Assembly: GCF_013410945.1 (NCBI RefSeq)
Contig: NZ_JACCCH010000001.1
Span: forward strand, 1,550,001 to 1,614,000
DNA length: 64,000 nt
Direction: 5' to 3'
From: Leifsonia sp. AK011
GTDB taxonomy: Bacteria; Actinomycetota; Actinomycetes; Actinomycetales; Microbacteriaceae
Part shown: piece by piece, positions 53,797 to 62,478 of the stretch
Numbering within the stretch: position 1 is the first letter of the stretch
How the letters are laid out: every line of letters starts with the position of its first letter
Made by a program: the position numbers and the translations under genes
Notes under the pieces: model-generated
What the model was told of the DNA's origin: nothing
Seen by the model: the letters and a program-made list of their open reading frames with translations, nothing else
The model's database searches: none

Positions 53797-54207
53797 ATGT
53801 CACAGCTCTCCTCGCGTGCGGTCGGTGTCGGCCGCGTCCTCATCGCCGTCTACGCGATCCTCGCGCTCGCGGCGACGGCCAGGTCGATCGTGCAGCTCGC
53901 CGGTCGCTTCTCCGAGGCTCCCGTCGCATACTCCCTGTCCGCGTTCGCCGGTCTCGTCTACGTGCTCGCGACCGTCGCGCTCATCGGCAAGGGCCGGCGC
54001 TGGTACGTCGTGGCGTGGATCGCGATCGGAATCGAGCTCCTCGGTGTGCTCGTCGTCGGAACCCTGAGCATCGTGCATCCCGAGTACTTCCCCCACGACA
54101 CGGTGTGGTCGTACTTCGGCAGGGGATACCTGTTCATTCCGCTCGTGCTGCCGATCCTCGGCATCCTCTGGCTGGTGCGTTCGCGCCCGCGCCCCGAGGA
54201 GTCCTGA
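53797..54207 (+). CDS. small membrane protein, four helices
   Basis: A 136-residue membrane protein (helices near VLIAVYAILALAATARSIV, SLSAFAGLVYVLATVALIG, YVVAWIAIGIELLGVLVVG and YLFIPLVLPILGILWLV). No family named. It starts at ATG 53797. A TTG at 53788 is in frame. The last base of its stop is the first base of the ribF start (TGATG). Co-expression with ribF suggests, but does not prove, a link to flavin supply. Confidence 0.82.
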   Translation: MSQLSSRAVGVGRVLIAVYAILALAATARSIVQLAGRFSEAPVAYSLSAFAGLVYVLATVALIGKGRRWYVVAWIAIGIELLGVLVVGTLSIVHPEYFPHDTVWSYFGRGYLFIPLVLPILGILWLVRSRPRPEES

Positions 54208-55157
54208 TGGAGTTCTGGACGGACACTGCGGCGGTGCCACCGGACTTCGGCCCGAGTGCCGTCACGGTGGGCAAGTTCGACGGACTCCATGCCGGACACC
54301 GCGCCGTGATCGACCGGCTGCGGTTCATCTCGAACGACCGCGGACTCGTGCCGACGGTCGTCACCTTCGACAGGAACCCGCTCAGCCTCCTGCGACCCGA
54401 GCTGTGCCCCGAGCCTCTCGTGAGCAACGCACAGAAGGTCGAGCTGCTCGAGTCGGCCGGTGTGGGCGCCGTTCTCATGGTGACCTTCGACGAGGCGCTG
54501 CGCGACATGTCGCCGGAGCAGTTCGTGCAGCGGATCCTGGTGGATGCTTTGCACGCCAAGGTCATCTTCGTCGGCGGCGACTTCCGTTTCGGTGCCAGGG
54601 GTGCCGGCGACGTCGCCATGCTCGAATCGCTCGGCCGCGAGCACGGGTTCGAGGTGATCCGCATCGAGGATGTCGCGCCCCACGGACCGCGACGAGTCTC
54701 CTCTACATGGGTTCGAGAACTCCTTGCCGAAGGCGACGTGAAGCAGGCTTCGAGGTTGCTCGGAGGGCTGCCGAGCGTGCGATCCACGGTCGTGCACGGC
54801 GCGCACCGGGGTCGCGAACTCGGCTATCCGACGGCAAACCTCGCCCCCGATCTCGAGGGGCTCGCGCCCGCGGACGGCGTGTACGCAGCGTGGCTCGTGG
54901 TCGACGGCAACCGCTACGGGGCCGCGGTATCGATCGGCAACAATCCGACCTTCGACGGGGTGCCGGAGAAGCAGGTCGAGGCGCACGCCATCGATCAGGA
55001 CTTCGACCTCTACGACAAGACCGTCACGCTCGAGTTCGTCGACCGCATCAGGGGGATGTGGAAGTTCGACAGCATCGATGAGCTGGTCGCCCAGATCGCG
55101 CGCGACGAGGAAGCCGCGCGCGAGATCCTCGGGATCGCCCCGCGAGTCCGACCGTGA
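54207..55157 (+). CDS. ribF: bifunctional riboflavin kinase/FAD synthetase
   Basis: A 316-residue enzyme making FMN and FAD. The N-terminal adenylyltransferase domain has VTVGKFDGLHAGHRAVI, GGDFRFGARGAGD and STWVRELLAEGDV. The C-terminal riboflavin kinase domain has GRELGYPTANL and IGNNPTFDG. The start is ATG 54207, overlapping the previous stop. No FMN riboswitch fold is seen upstream. Its stop overlaps the MFS gene by GTGA. Confidence 0.96.
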   Translation: MEFWTDTAAVPPDFGPSAVTVGKFDGLHAGHRAVIDRLRFISNDRGLVPTVVTFDRNPLSLLRPELCPEPLVSNAQKVELLESAGVGAVLMVTFDEALRDMSPEQFVQRILVDALHAKVIFVGGDFRFGARGAGDVAMLESLGREHGFEVIRIEDVAPHGPRRVSSTWVRELLAEGDVKQASRLLGGLPSVRSTVVHGAHRGRELGYPTANLAPDLEGLAPADGVYAAWLVVDGNRYGAAVSIGNNPTFDGVPEKQVEAHAIDQDFDLYDKTVTLEFVDRIRGMWKFDSIDELVAQIARDEEAAREILGIAPRVRP

Positions 55158-56437
55158 ACTCCGTGACCCGACGCCCTCTCTGGACGGGTCGGGTGACGGT
55201 CCTGGTGGGCATCATCCTGCTCGCCTTCAACCTTCGGACCGCGGTCTCGGCGCTGTCGCCGATCGCCTCCCGCATCCGCGACGATGTGCCCATCGATGCG
55301 GTCGGGCTCGGGATCATCGGCACGCTCGCCCCGGTTGCCTTCGCCGCGGCAGGACTTGTCGCGCCCGCCGTCGCGCGTCGCCTGGGCCTCGAGGTGACGA
55401 TCGTGATCGCGTGCCTCGGGATGATCGCGGGGCCGATCGTCCGCGCGCTCGCGACCGCCTACGCTCCGCTCTTCATCGGCAGTGCGCTGGCGCTCGCCGG
55501 CATGGGCTTCGTCAATATCCTGCTCCCCGCTGCAGTCAAGGAGTACTTCCCGGATCGAATCGGACTCGTCACGGGCATCTACGCGAGCCTCCTGGCCATC
55601 GGGGCAACGACCCCGCCGATCGTGGCGTCGCCGATCGCGGATGCCGCGGGCTGGCGGGTGTCGATCGGGCTCTGGGGTGTCGTCGCTGCGGTCGCCGTCA
55701 CCCCCTGGATCACGCTCGCTCTCCGACAGCGCAGGATCTCACAGCAGGCACGCCTCGACGAGGAGCTGCCCGAGGCTCCGCCCGAGCTGGTCGGACGCAT
55801 CGGACACTCCGTGACGGCCTGGGCGATCGCGGTGACGATCGGAGTGACAGTCTTCGGTGCGTACGCGATGTTCGCCTGGCTGCCGCAGTTGGTTGTGGAT
55901 ATCGCGGGGGTGGATGCGGCCACGGCCGGGTCGCTCCTCGGTGTCTTCGCTCTCATGGGTCTGCCGGGCTCGCTCCTGGCCCCCGTGATCGCCGCGCACG
56001 TCCGGAACGTCGGACCGATCATCTGGGCGGGGCTCGGCTGCTTCCTCGTGGGCTACCTCGGACTGCTGTTCGTGCCCACCTACGGGACCGTCGTATGGGT
56101 CGCCCTTGTCGGACTGGGCCCGCTGAGCTTCCCGCTCTCGCTGGCCCTCATCGGGCTGCGCACGAGAACACCCGCGGCCGCCGCGGGCCTCAGCGGGTTC
56201 TCGCAGGCCGTCGGCTACAGCATCGGCGCGCTGGGTCCGCTCGTGATCGGCATTCTCCACGACGCGACCGGCTCCTGGACGGTGCCCCTGATCGTGCTCA
56301 TGGTCGCGGCTCTCCCCGCCGGCTTCGCCGCGATCGTGCTTGCGCGGCCCCGCTTCGTGGAGGACGAACTCGACACGCGCGCGGCCAAGCGGGCACGCAG
56401 GGCACGCGAGGAACGCGCCGCCGCTCAGGAGCGGTAG
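55154..56437 (+). CDS. MFS transporter, CynX/NimT-like
   Basis: A 427-residue permease with about twelve helices. The start ILLAFNLRTAVSALSPIAS and the loop around VTGIYASLLAIGATTPP are characteristic of the CynX/NimT (cyanate, nitroimidazole) branch of the major facilitator superfamily. The C-terminal tail is basic and Arg/Ala rich. It is translated from a GTG inside the ribF stop. The substrate is unknown. It overlaps the convergent ROK gene by 13 bp. Confidence 0.9.
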   Translation: MNSVTRRPLWTGRVTVLVGIILLAFNLRTAVSALSPIASRIRDDVPIDAVGLGIIGTLAPVAFAAAGLVAPAVARRLGLEVTIVIACLGMIAGPIVRALATAYAPLFIGSALALAGMGFVNILLPAAVKEYFPDRIGLVTGIYASLLAIGATTPPIVASPIADAAGWRVSIGLWGVVAAVAVTPWITLALRQRRISQQARLDEELPEAPPELVGRIGHSVTAWAIAVTIGVTVFGAYAMFAWLPQLVVDIAGVDAATAGSLLGVFALMGLPGSLLAPVIAAHVRNVGPIIWAGLGCFLVGYLGLLFVPTYGTVVWVALVGLGPLSFPLSLALIGLRTRTPAAAAGLSGFSQAVGYSIGALGPLVIGILHDATGSWTVPLIVLMVAALPAGFAAIVLARPRFVEDELDTRAAKRARRAREERAAAQER

Positions 56438-57354
56438 TCGGGGCGGTGCACGAGCGCCGCGGCACCGATGAGCGGACCCTCGTCGGAAAGTCCGGAGGGC
56501 AGCACGGTGACCTTGGCCACGAAGGGGAACGGACTCCTCTGGGCGATGGCCGATCGGATGATGTCGAACAGGTCGGGGCTCACTCGAGAGAACCCGCCGC
56601 CGATCGCGACCACATCGAGATCGAGGAGCGCGGTCGCCGAGGCGATCGCCTGTCCGATCGCAGTGCCCGACCGGACCACCGCTGCCCGCGCGATCGGGTC
56701 GCCGGCGGCGTAGCTCGCGGCGAGCTCCTCGCCGGTCGATCCGTTCCAGCCCTGGCTTCGAGCCCACGCGGTTGTCGCAGGCCCGGATGCGACGGCCTCG
56801 ACGCATCCCGTACCACCGCAGAGGCACGGAGTGTCGAACCCGCCGACCTCGACGTGGCCGATGTGCCCTGCGTTGCCCGTGGGACCGGCGACCGAGCGGT
56901 CGCCGAGGATGAGGCCGCCACCGATGCCGGTCGAGACGACCATGCCCATGAGGTTCCTCGCACCCTGGGCAGCTCCGAGCCAGTGCTCGGCGAGCGTGAT
57001 GCATTCGCCGTCGACACGCAGCACGACGGGGATGTCGGGATGCAGCGACACCGCGAGATCCCGCAACGGAAAGTCGCGCCAGGCCGGCAGATTGAGCGGC
57101 GAGACCCGCCCGGTGTCCACGGAAATGGGGCCAGCCGACCCGATGCCCACCCCCGTGAGAACATCGCCCTGGGGGAGTGCGGCCGCCGCATTGACCAGCA
57201 CTGAGCGCACGTTCGCCTCGAGCTGTTCGCTCGTCGATTCGCGACCGGTGGGCGCTCGGAATCGCGAGCCGGCGAGAACCCGCCCGTCCGAGTCGACGAG
57301 CGCCGCCTCGACCTTCGTTCCGCCGAGGTCCGCTGCCACTACCCAACTGGTCAT
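56425..57354 (-). CDS. ROK-family sugar kinase
   Basis: A 309-residue ROK protein. The ATP-binding VAADLGGTKVEAALVD is at the N-terminus, followed by the sugar-binding and catalytic segment VDGECITLAEHW. The zinc motif CLCGGTGCVEAVASG is the ROK consensus. No N-terminal HTH is present, so it is a kinase (glucose, N-acetylglucosamine or similar) rather than a repressor. The frame continues upstream past ATG 57354, but without family similarity. It is divergent from deoC, with 67 bp between starts. Confidence 0.9.
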   Translation of the reverse strand: MTSWVVAADLGGTKVEAALVDSDGRVLAGSRFRAPTGRESTSEQLEANVRSVLVNAAAALPQGDVLTGVGIGSAGPISVDTGRVSPLNLPAWRDFPLRDLAVSLHPDIPVVLRVDGECITLAEHWLGAAQGARNLMGMVVSTGIGGGLILGDRSVAGPTGNAGHIGHVEVGGFDTPCLCGGTGCVEAVASGPATTAWARSQGWNGSTGEELAASYAAGDPIARAAVVRSGTAIGQAIASATALLDLDVVAIGGGFSRVSPDLFDIIRSAIAQRSPFPFVAKVTVLPSGLSDEGPLIGAAALVHRPDYRS

Positions 57355-57421
57355 CCCGCCAGCATAGGAGAAGTCGCCTCCCGCCCAGATCACCCACAGG
57401 GCCCCTCGGTAGACTGTGACG

Positions 57422-58441
57422 GTGAACGCATCAAAGCAGGTCGGAGCCGCCCTGGCCCCCGCAGAGCGTGCGATAGAGCTCATCGGATCGGACCTCACAG
57501 AGAAGTCCCTCCGCCAGTACCTCGAGGGTCTTCCCGGAGTCGACGCCGTCGGCCTCGAGCAGCGGGCCGCCGGTCTCGGCACACGGTCGATCAAGGCCGC
57601 ATCCAAGGCCTGGGCCCTCGACACGATCATCCGTCTCATCGATCTCACGACCCTCGAGGGTGCTGACACCCCCGGCAAGGTTCGTTCGCTCGTCGCCAAG
57701 GCGCTCGTGCCCGACGCGCTCGATGCCACGACCCCCCGGGTCGCCGCGGTGTGCGTGTACGGCGACATGGTGCCGACCGCCGTGGCCGCGCTGGGCGAGG
57801 CCCACGGTGATCCCGACGACGGCGGTGTCTCGGTCGCGGCCGTGGCCACCGCGTTCCCGAGTGGTCGTGCCTCGCTCGCGGTGAAGCTCGCGGACACCGC
57901 GGACGCAGTCGCTGCAGGCGCCGACGAGATCGACATGGTGATCGACCGCGGCGCGTTCCTCGCGGGCAACTACGGGCTCGTCTTCGACCAGGTCGTGGCG
58001 GTCAAGGAGGCCTGCCGTCGTGAGGACGGTAGCTACGCGAGTCTCAAGGTGATCCTCGAGACCGGTGAACTGAACACCTACGACAACGTGCGCCGGGCAT
58101 CCTGGCTGTCGATCCTCGCCGGTGGCGACTTCATCAAGACCTCGACGGGCAAGGTGTCGCCCGCCGCGACTCTGCCCGTCACCCTTCTCATGCTCGAGGT
58201 CGTGCGCGACTGGCACCGGCTGACGGGCGAGCGCATCGGTGTGAAGCCCGCGGGTGGCATCCGCGCGTCGAAGGACGCGATCAAGTACCTCGTGACCGTC
58301 GCCGAGACCGTGGGCGAGGAGTGGCTCCAGCCGCACCTGTTCCGCTTCGGTGCGTCGAGCCTCCTCAACGATGTTCTTCTGCAGCGCCAGAAGCTCCGCT
58401 CCGGCCGGTACTCCGGCCCCGACTACGTGACGATGGACTGA
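57422..58441 (+). CDS. deoC: deoxyribose-phosphate aldolase
   Basis: A 339-residue class I aldolase splitting deoxyribose 5-phosphate into acetaldehyde and glyceraldehyde 3-phosphate. The Schiff-base Lys is in GGDFIKTSTGKV. AGADEIDMVIDRGAFLAG and KVILETGEL also fit. It has the long N-terminal extension found in some actinobacterial DeoC proteins. GTG 57422 is chosen, and GTG 57416 is an alternative. The next gene, an aldehyde dehydrogenase, starts 3 bp after its stop and could remove the acetaldehyde. Ribokinase begins at 63961. Confidence 0.93.
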   Translation: MNASKQVGAALAPAERAIELIGSDLTEKSLRQYLEGLPGVDAVGLEQRAAGLGTRSIKAASKAWALDTIIRLIDLTTLEGADTPGKVRSLVAKALVPDALDATTPRVAAVCVYGDMVPTAVAALGEAHGDPDDGGVSVAAVATAFPSGRASLAVKLADTADAVAAGADEIDMVIDRGAFLAGNYGLVFDQVVAVKEACRREDGSYASLKVILETGELNTYDNVRRASWLSILAGGDFIKTSTGKVSPAATLPVTLLMLEVVRDWHRLTGERIGVKPAGGIRASKDAIKYLVTVAETVGEEWLQPHLFRFGASSLLNDVLLQRQKLRSGRYSGPDYVTMD

Positions 58442-58444
58442 CCC

Positions 58445-59887
58445 ATGAGTTTCTTGGACTACGCGCCCGCGCCGGAATCGACGAGCGTCCTGAAGCTGCA
58501 GGACAGCTACGGGCTGTTCATCGACGGCCAGTTCGTGAAGGGGCACGGCAAGCCGTTCCTGACGGTGTCTCCCGCGACCGAGGAGCGCATCGCGGAGATC
58601 GCGAACGCGAACGCGAAGGACGTGGATGCCGCGGTGGCGGCGGCCCGCCGCGCCTACGACCGCACGTGGTCGAAGCTCAGCGGTGCCGACCGCGGCAAGT
58701 ACCTGTTCCGCATCGCGCGGCTGGTGCAGGAGCGTGCGCGCGAACTCGCCGTCGCCGAGAGCCTCGACAACGGCAAGCCCATCAAGGAATCGCGTGACGT
58801 CGACGTTCCCCTGGTCGCGGCATGGTTCTTCTACTACGCCGGGTGGGCCGACAAGCTCGACTACGCGGGGCTCGGCCCCAACCCGCAGTCGCTCGGTGTC
58901 GCCGCCCAGGTGATCCCGTGGAACTTCCCGCTGCTCATGCTCGCCTGGAAGATCGCCCCGGCGCTCGCCGCGGGCAACACCGTCGTCATCAAGCCAGCGG
59001 AGACCACGCCCCTCACGGCGCTGATCTTCGCGGAGATCCTCCAGCAGGCCGACCTGCCTGCCGGGGTCGTGAACATCCTCACGGGCGCTGGTGACACCGG
59101 CGAGGCGCTCGTCAACCACCCCGACGTCAACAAGGTGGCTTTCACCGGGTCGACTGCTGTGGGTCGCTCCATCGCGAAGTCCGTCGCCGGCACCGACAAG
59201 AAGGTGACCCTCGAACTCGGCGGCAAGGCCGCGAACATCGTGTTCGATGACGCGCCCATCGACCAGGCCGTTGAAGGCATCGTGAACGGCATCTTCTTCA
59301 ACCAGGGCCACGTCTGCTGTGCCGGCTCGCGCCTGCTCGTGCAGGAGAACATCCACGACGAGGTCGTGGAGCGACTCAAGTCGCGACTGTCGACCCTGCG
59401 CCTGGGTGACCCACTCGACAAGAACACCGACATCGGTGCGATCAACTCGCGCGAGCAGCTCGATCGCATCCGGGAGCTCAGCGAGATCGGTGAGGCCGAG
59501 GGTGCCGAGCGCTGGAGCGCACCGTGCGAGATCCCGGCCAAGGGCTTCTGGTTCGCCCCGACCATCTTCACGAACGTCTCGACCTCGAGCCGGATCGCCC
59601 GAGAGGAGATCTTCGGACCGGTGCTGAGCGTGCTCACCTTCCGAACGCCGGCCGAGGCGATCGCCAAGGCCAACAACACCCCGTACGGGCTGTCCGCCGG
59701 CATCTGGAGCGACAAGGGATCGAAGATCCTCGCCGTCGCCGACCAGCTGCGCGCCGGTGTGATCTGGGCCAACACGTTCAACAGGTTCGACCCCGCGAGC
59801 CCGTTCGGTGGCTACAAGGAGTCCGGCTACGGGCGCGAGGGTGGCCGTCACGGCCTCGCTGCGTACCTGAAGGGATCATCATGGTAG
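58445..59887 (+). CDS. aldehyde dehydrogenase downstream of deoC
   Basis: A 480-residue, apparently complete aldehyde dehydrogenase. QVIPWNFPLLMLAWKIAPAL binds cofactor, Glu is in TLELGGKAANIVF, and the nucleophile is Cys291 in NQGHVCCAGSR. EEIFGPVLSVLTF and GGYKESGYGREGG are late motifs. Placement after deoC suggests oxidation of acetaldehyde or a related product. Its last codons overlap the start of a second, shorter aldehyde dehydrogenase gene by 7 bp, so both polypeptides should be made together. Confidence 0.92.
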   Translation: MSFLDYAPAPESTSVLKLQDSYGLFIDGQFVKGHGKPFLTVSPATEERIAEIANANAKDVDAAVAAARRAYDRTWSKLSGADRGKYLFRIARLVQERARELAVAESLDNGKPIKESRDVDVPLVAAWFFYYAGWADKLDYAGLGPNPQSLGVAAQVIPWNFPLLMLAWKIAPALAAGNTVVIKPAETTPLTALIFAEILQQADLPAGVVNILTGAGDTGEALVNHPDVNKVAFTGSTAVGRSIAKSVAGTDKKVTLELGGKAANIVFDDAPIDQAVEGIVNGIFFNQGHVCCAGSRLLVQENIHDEVVERLKSRLSTLRLGDPLDKNTDIGAINSREQLDRIRELSEIGEAEGAERWSAPCEIPAKGFWFAPTIFTNVSTSSRIAREEIFGPVLSVLTFRTPAEAIAKANNTPYGLSAGIWSDKGSKILAVADQLRAGVIWANTFNRFDPASPFGGYKESGYGREGGRHGLAAYLKGSSW

Positions 59888-60741
59888 GTCGCCTGGCAGT
59901 GCCCAAGACGTACAAGCTCTACATCGGCGGCAAGTTCCCGCGTAGCGAGAGCGGACGCACCTACGAGGTCGTCTCCGCAAAGGGCACGTTCCTCGCGAAC
60001 GCCGCCCTCGCCAGCCGTAAGGATGCCCGGGATGCAGTCGTGGCAGCACGCTCCGCTTTCGCGGGCTGGTCCTCGGCCACCGGCTACAACCGCGGCCAGG
60101 TGCTGTACAGGATCGCCGAGCTGCTCGAGGGTCGCCGCGACCAGTTCGTGGAGGAGATCGTGGCATCCGAGGGTCTCGCGAAGCCAGCCGCCACCAAGCA
60201 GGTGGACGCGGCGATCGACGCGTGGGTCTGGTACGCGGGCTGGGCCGACAAATACGTGCAGGTGGCAGGCAACGGTAACCCCGTGAGCGGCCCGTACTTC
60301 AACCTGTCGACTCCCGAGCCCACGGGTGTCGTGGCGATCATCGCCCCGCAGTCCGGTGGCTCGCTCCTGGGTCTTGCGAGCGTTGTGGCGCCCGCCATCC
60401 TCACCGGCAACACCGTCGTCGTGGTGGCCAGCGAGTCTGCACCGCTCACGGCGATCTCGCTCGCCGAGGTGCTGGCCACGAGTGACGTTCCCGGGGGAGT
60501 GGTCAACGTGCTGACGGGGTCACCTGCGGAAATCGCACCGTGGCTCGCCGCGCACGCCGACGTCAACGGGCTGGACCTCGCGGGCGCTGGCGCCCTCGAG
60601 TGGGTCGACCTGCAGATCGCGGCAGCCGACACCCTCAAGCGCGTGCTCGCCCCCGAGCCGGGAGTGCCCTCGCCGTCCCTCGAGCGCATCGTCGCCTTCA
60701 CGGAGACGAAGACCGTCTGGCACACCAAGAGTCTTCTTTAA
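59881..60741 (+). CDS. truncated, cysteine-free aldehyde dehydrogenase-like protein
   Basis: A 286-residue protein matching roughly the N-terminal NAD-binding two-thirds of aldehyde dehydrogenases (YKLYIGGKFPRSESGRTYEV, VVAIIAPQSGGSLLGLASVV, NVLTGSPAEIAP). It has no cysteine at all and lacks the catalytic Glu segment, so it cannot be a normal enzyme. ALDH16 proteins of animals and some bacteria fuse an active domain to an inactive, truncated one. This gene pair may be a split form (inference). The end TVWHTKSLL looks native, but its last codons AGT CTT CTT TAA are unlike local usage and a GC-rich copy of the same end is found at 62402-62427. Confidence 0.85.
   Translation: MVGRLAVPKTYKLYIGGKFPRSESGRTYEVVSAKGTFLANAALASRKDARDAVVAARSAFAGWSSATGYNRGQVLYRIAELLEGRRDQFVEEIVASEGLAKPAATKQVDAAIDAWVWYAGWADKYVQVAGNGNPVSGPYFNLSTPEPTGVVAIIAPQSGGSLLGLASVVAPAILTGNTVVVVASESAPLTAISLAEVLATSDVPGGVVNVLTGSPAEIAPWLAAHADVNGLDLAGAGALEWVDLQIAAADTLKRVLAPEPGVPSPSLERIVAFTETKTVWHTKSLL
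60716..60729. repeat. left 14-bp direct repeat of the Fic islet
   Basis: TCTGGCACACCAAG, identical to 62402-62415. It lies in the last codons of the truncated aldehyde dehydrogenase gene. Left of it the sequence is host gene. Right of it comes AT-richer DNA. Confidence 0.85.
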
Positions 60742-60782
60742 TATTCGTCGCCACGGAAGCCGAAAGGTCAGGTTGGGGCTCA

Positions 60783-60818
60783 GAGCTGCGGCGGTTTCTC
60801 GTTCGATGCCGCCAGCTC
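60783..60818 (+). terminator. possible hairpin after the aldehyde dehydrogenase-like gene
   Basis: GAGCTGCGGCGG (60783-60794) can pair with CCGCCAGCTC (60809-60818), with a two-base bulge and a 14-base loop, 42 bp after the stop at 60741. No T run follows. It would end the deoC operon transcript or protect the islet. Weak evidence. Confidence 0.35.
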
Positions 60819-60916
60819 AGCGCAGCCGTGCGGTGCTTCGTGTCGTCGCTTCTTTTGTAGGTCCGACCGGTTCCAGCTACACATCACAGAACCGAGAATA
60901 GCCCTCTCATTATTAT

Positions 60917-60935
60917 CGTTTACGTAGGATAAACG
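60917..60935. promoter_or_regulatory. inverted repeat in AT-rich Fic leader
   Basis: CGTTTA (60917-60922) and TAAACG (60930-60935) flank a 7-bp spacer, in the most AT-rich stretch of the region (TCATTATTATCGTTTACG). It lies about 40 bp before the Fic start. The Fic protein has a C-terminal winged-helix-like part that could bind such a site. Autoregulation is inference. Confidence 0.4.
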
Positions 60936-60972
60936 CGAATAACCGCTACGCTGTTGATGGTTAGGAGCGTCC

Positions 60973-62187
60973 GTGTCTGAGAACCAGAGTGAGCCCGTCA
61001 CGGCATGGGCCGCACAGAAGACGGCGCTGGTGCCGTGGGTGAGTCGCGGGCGCCGGGGCTCCCGCGCAGATCGGATGCTTACCGAGGTCGCGGTGTCGCT
61101 GCCGCCGAAGATCGCCGAGCTCGAGTTCACCCCAAGCTCGACCCGAGAGCTCGATCGTGCAGTCCGTGAAGCCACGGCTCTCGAAGACGACGCGGCTGAC
61201 CTGATGGCGCCGCTTGGTCGATTCCTGATCAGGATCGAGTCGGTGGCGTCGTCGAAGATCGAGTCCGTCGAAGCTTCACCCGATGACTACGCGAGAGCGA
61301 TCGCTGGTGTCAGATCGAACTCTGCCGCAGTGTCCATGGTCGCCGCGGCCAAGGCGGTCACACGGCTCGTCGACGCTTCCGCCACCGCTATCGAGCTGCC
61401 TGCGATTCTGGATGCCCACCGGTTGCTGATGGAGGACGATCCCGCCGAGCGCGACTACGCCGGCCGAGTCAGAGACATGCAGAACTGGATCGGCGGAAGT
61501 GACTACTCGCCACGGGGCGCGCTCTACGTGCCACCCCCTGGCGAGACCGTCGCCGACTATATGGATGACCTGCTCCGATTCGTGAACCGGGACGATATCC
61601 ATCCGGTTGCGCAGGCCGCGATAGCACATGCGCAGTTCGAGTCGATCCACCCGTTCACGGACGGCAATGGTCGCATTGGCCGTGCGCTGCTGAACTCGGT
61701 GCTTCGTCGCACAGGGGTCTCCAAGACCGTCGTCATCCCTATCGCGTCAGCGCTAGCCGCCGACCAGAACTTCTACTTCGGATTGCTCGGTCGATACCGC
61801 GAAGGCGACGCGGATGCGATCGTGCAGGATCTCGCGCTCGGAGCGCAGGTGGCATCTCGGGAAGCCGCGAAGACTGCAGCCACCTTCCGAGGCCTGCCGA
61901 GGGAGTGGTATGCGGTCGCCCGTCCTCGTCGCGGAAGCGCAGTGGAGACGCTAGTCGATGCACTGCTCGAAAACCCGATAATCACCGCCGCCGACGCTGA
62001 ACGGATCGCCGGCGTCGAGACTGCCAATGCCTATCGAGCGATGCGACGCCTCGAAGACGCGGGTGTCGTGCGCGAGGTGACGGGCCGGAAGCGCGAACAG
62101 GTATGGGCGGCAATCGCCGTCCTCGATGAGCTCGATGATCTCAACGTGCGCATTGCTGCCGCCATTCGTGTCGAGCGCGGGAATTGA
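60973..62187 (+). CDS. Fic-family protein (class II architecture) with C-terminal winged helix
   Basis: A 404-residue Fic protein, an expected AMP-transferase or de-AMPylase. The N-terminal helix holds SSKIES (93-98), similar to the inhibitory [S/T]xxxE[G/N] motif, but with Ser in place of Gly/Asn. The active-site motif HPFTDGNGRIGRALL (His226) is complete. A C-terminal winged-helix-like region (about 325-395, NPIITAADAERIAGVETANA) is typical of the larger Fic proteins. It starts at GTG 60973 with AGGAG 5 nt upstream. No small antitoxin gene is adjacent, as expected when inhibition is in cis. It lies on a direct-repeat-bounded islet. Confidence 0.92.
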   Translation: MSENQSEPVTAWAAQKTALVPWVSRGRRGSRADRMLTEVAVSLPPKIAELEFTPSSTRELDRAVREATALEDDAADLMAPLGRFLIRIESVASSKIESVEASPDDYARAIAGVRSNSAAVSMVAAAKAVTRLVDASATAIELPAILDAHRLLMEDDPAERDYAGRVRDMQNWIGGSDYSPRGALYVPPPGETVADYMDDLLRFVNRDDIHPVAQAAIAHAQFESIHPFTDGNGRIGRALLNSVLRRTGVSKTVVIPIASALAADQNFYFGLLGRYREGDADAIVQDLALGAQVASREAAKTAATFRGLPREWYAVARPRRGSAVETLVDALLENPIITAADAERIAGVETANAYRAMRRLEDAGVVREVTGRKREQVWAAIAVLDELDDLNVRIAAAIRVERGN

Positions 62188-62401
62188 ACGAACGGGTCCG
62201 GGCGCAGCCACACGCGCCATGGGAGGTGCGGTCCGGCAGCGAAGCCATCAGTGCCGGGCAGGAGCCGGCGGCCTATCGTTGTTCTCGAAGTGAAGCGATG
62301 AGCTTGCATGGGTTGACCAGGCAGACGAGAGGTGACCAGTGCATGTGGAGATGGACCCGGACGACAAGAGAGAATGCGACCAAGACCAGAAGCTAACCCC
62401 T
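62188..62401. other. gene-free right part of the Fic islet
   Basis: About 215 bp without a convincing gene, ribosome site or strong hairpin. Composition is mixed, with purine-rich stretches (GACGACAAGAGAGAATGCGA). It ends at the right direct repeat. It may be decayed coding DNA, but I see nothing recognisable. Confidence 0.5.
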
Positions 62402-62415
62402 TCTGGCACACCAAG
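62402..62415. repeat. right 14-bp direct repeat of the Fic islet
   Basis: TCTGGCACACCAAG, identical to 60716-60729, followed by TCCCTCCTCTGA (62416-62427), which completes the relic KSLL-stop end of the interrupted aldehyde dehydrogenase-like gene. Confidence 0.85.
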
Positions 62416-62478
62416 TCCCTCCTCTGAGCGTCCCTGTCAATCGGTGGCGACGAGCGGGATAACCGGAGAAGGTTGACC

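Larger units (their letters stand above)
60730..62415. mobile_element. putative integrated islet carrying a Fic gene
   Basis: About 1.69 kb bounded by the 14-bp direct repeats at 60716 and 62402. At the right end the codons TTC TGG CAC ACC AAG TCC CTC CTC TGA spell FWHTKSLL and stop, the same end as the aldehyde dehydrogenase-like protein (VWHTKSLL) but in typical GC-rich codons. So the original 3' end appears displaced to the right, and the islet supplied a substitute end. No integrase or transposase lies within. Contents are the Fic gene, an AT-rich leader with an inverted repeat, and about 215 bp without a gene. Confidence 0.65.

Noticed and set aside
56425-57969. ROK kinase as a 514-residue form with an N-terminal extension
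   Set aside because: The extension is antisense to deoC and is not a HTH domain. ATG 57354 gives the normal ROK start.
60742-60972. A small antitoxin gene upstream of Fic
   Set aside because: Short frames here are shadows of the flanking genes and lack a ribosome site. The Fic protein carries an inhibitory-like motif itself.
60730-62415. Calling the Fic islet an insertion sequence
   Set aside because: No transposase and no terminal inverted repeats. The 14-bp direct repeats with a rebuilt gene end fit site-specific integration better.
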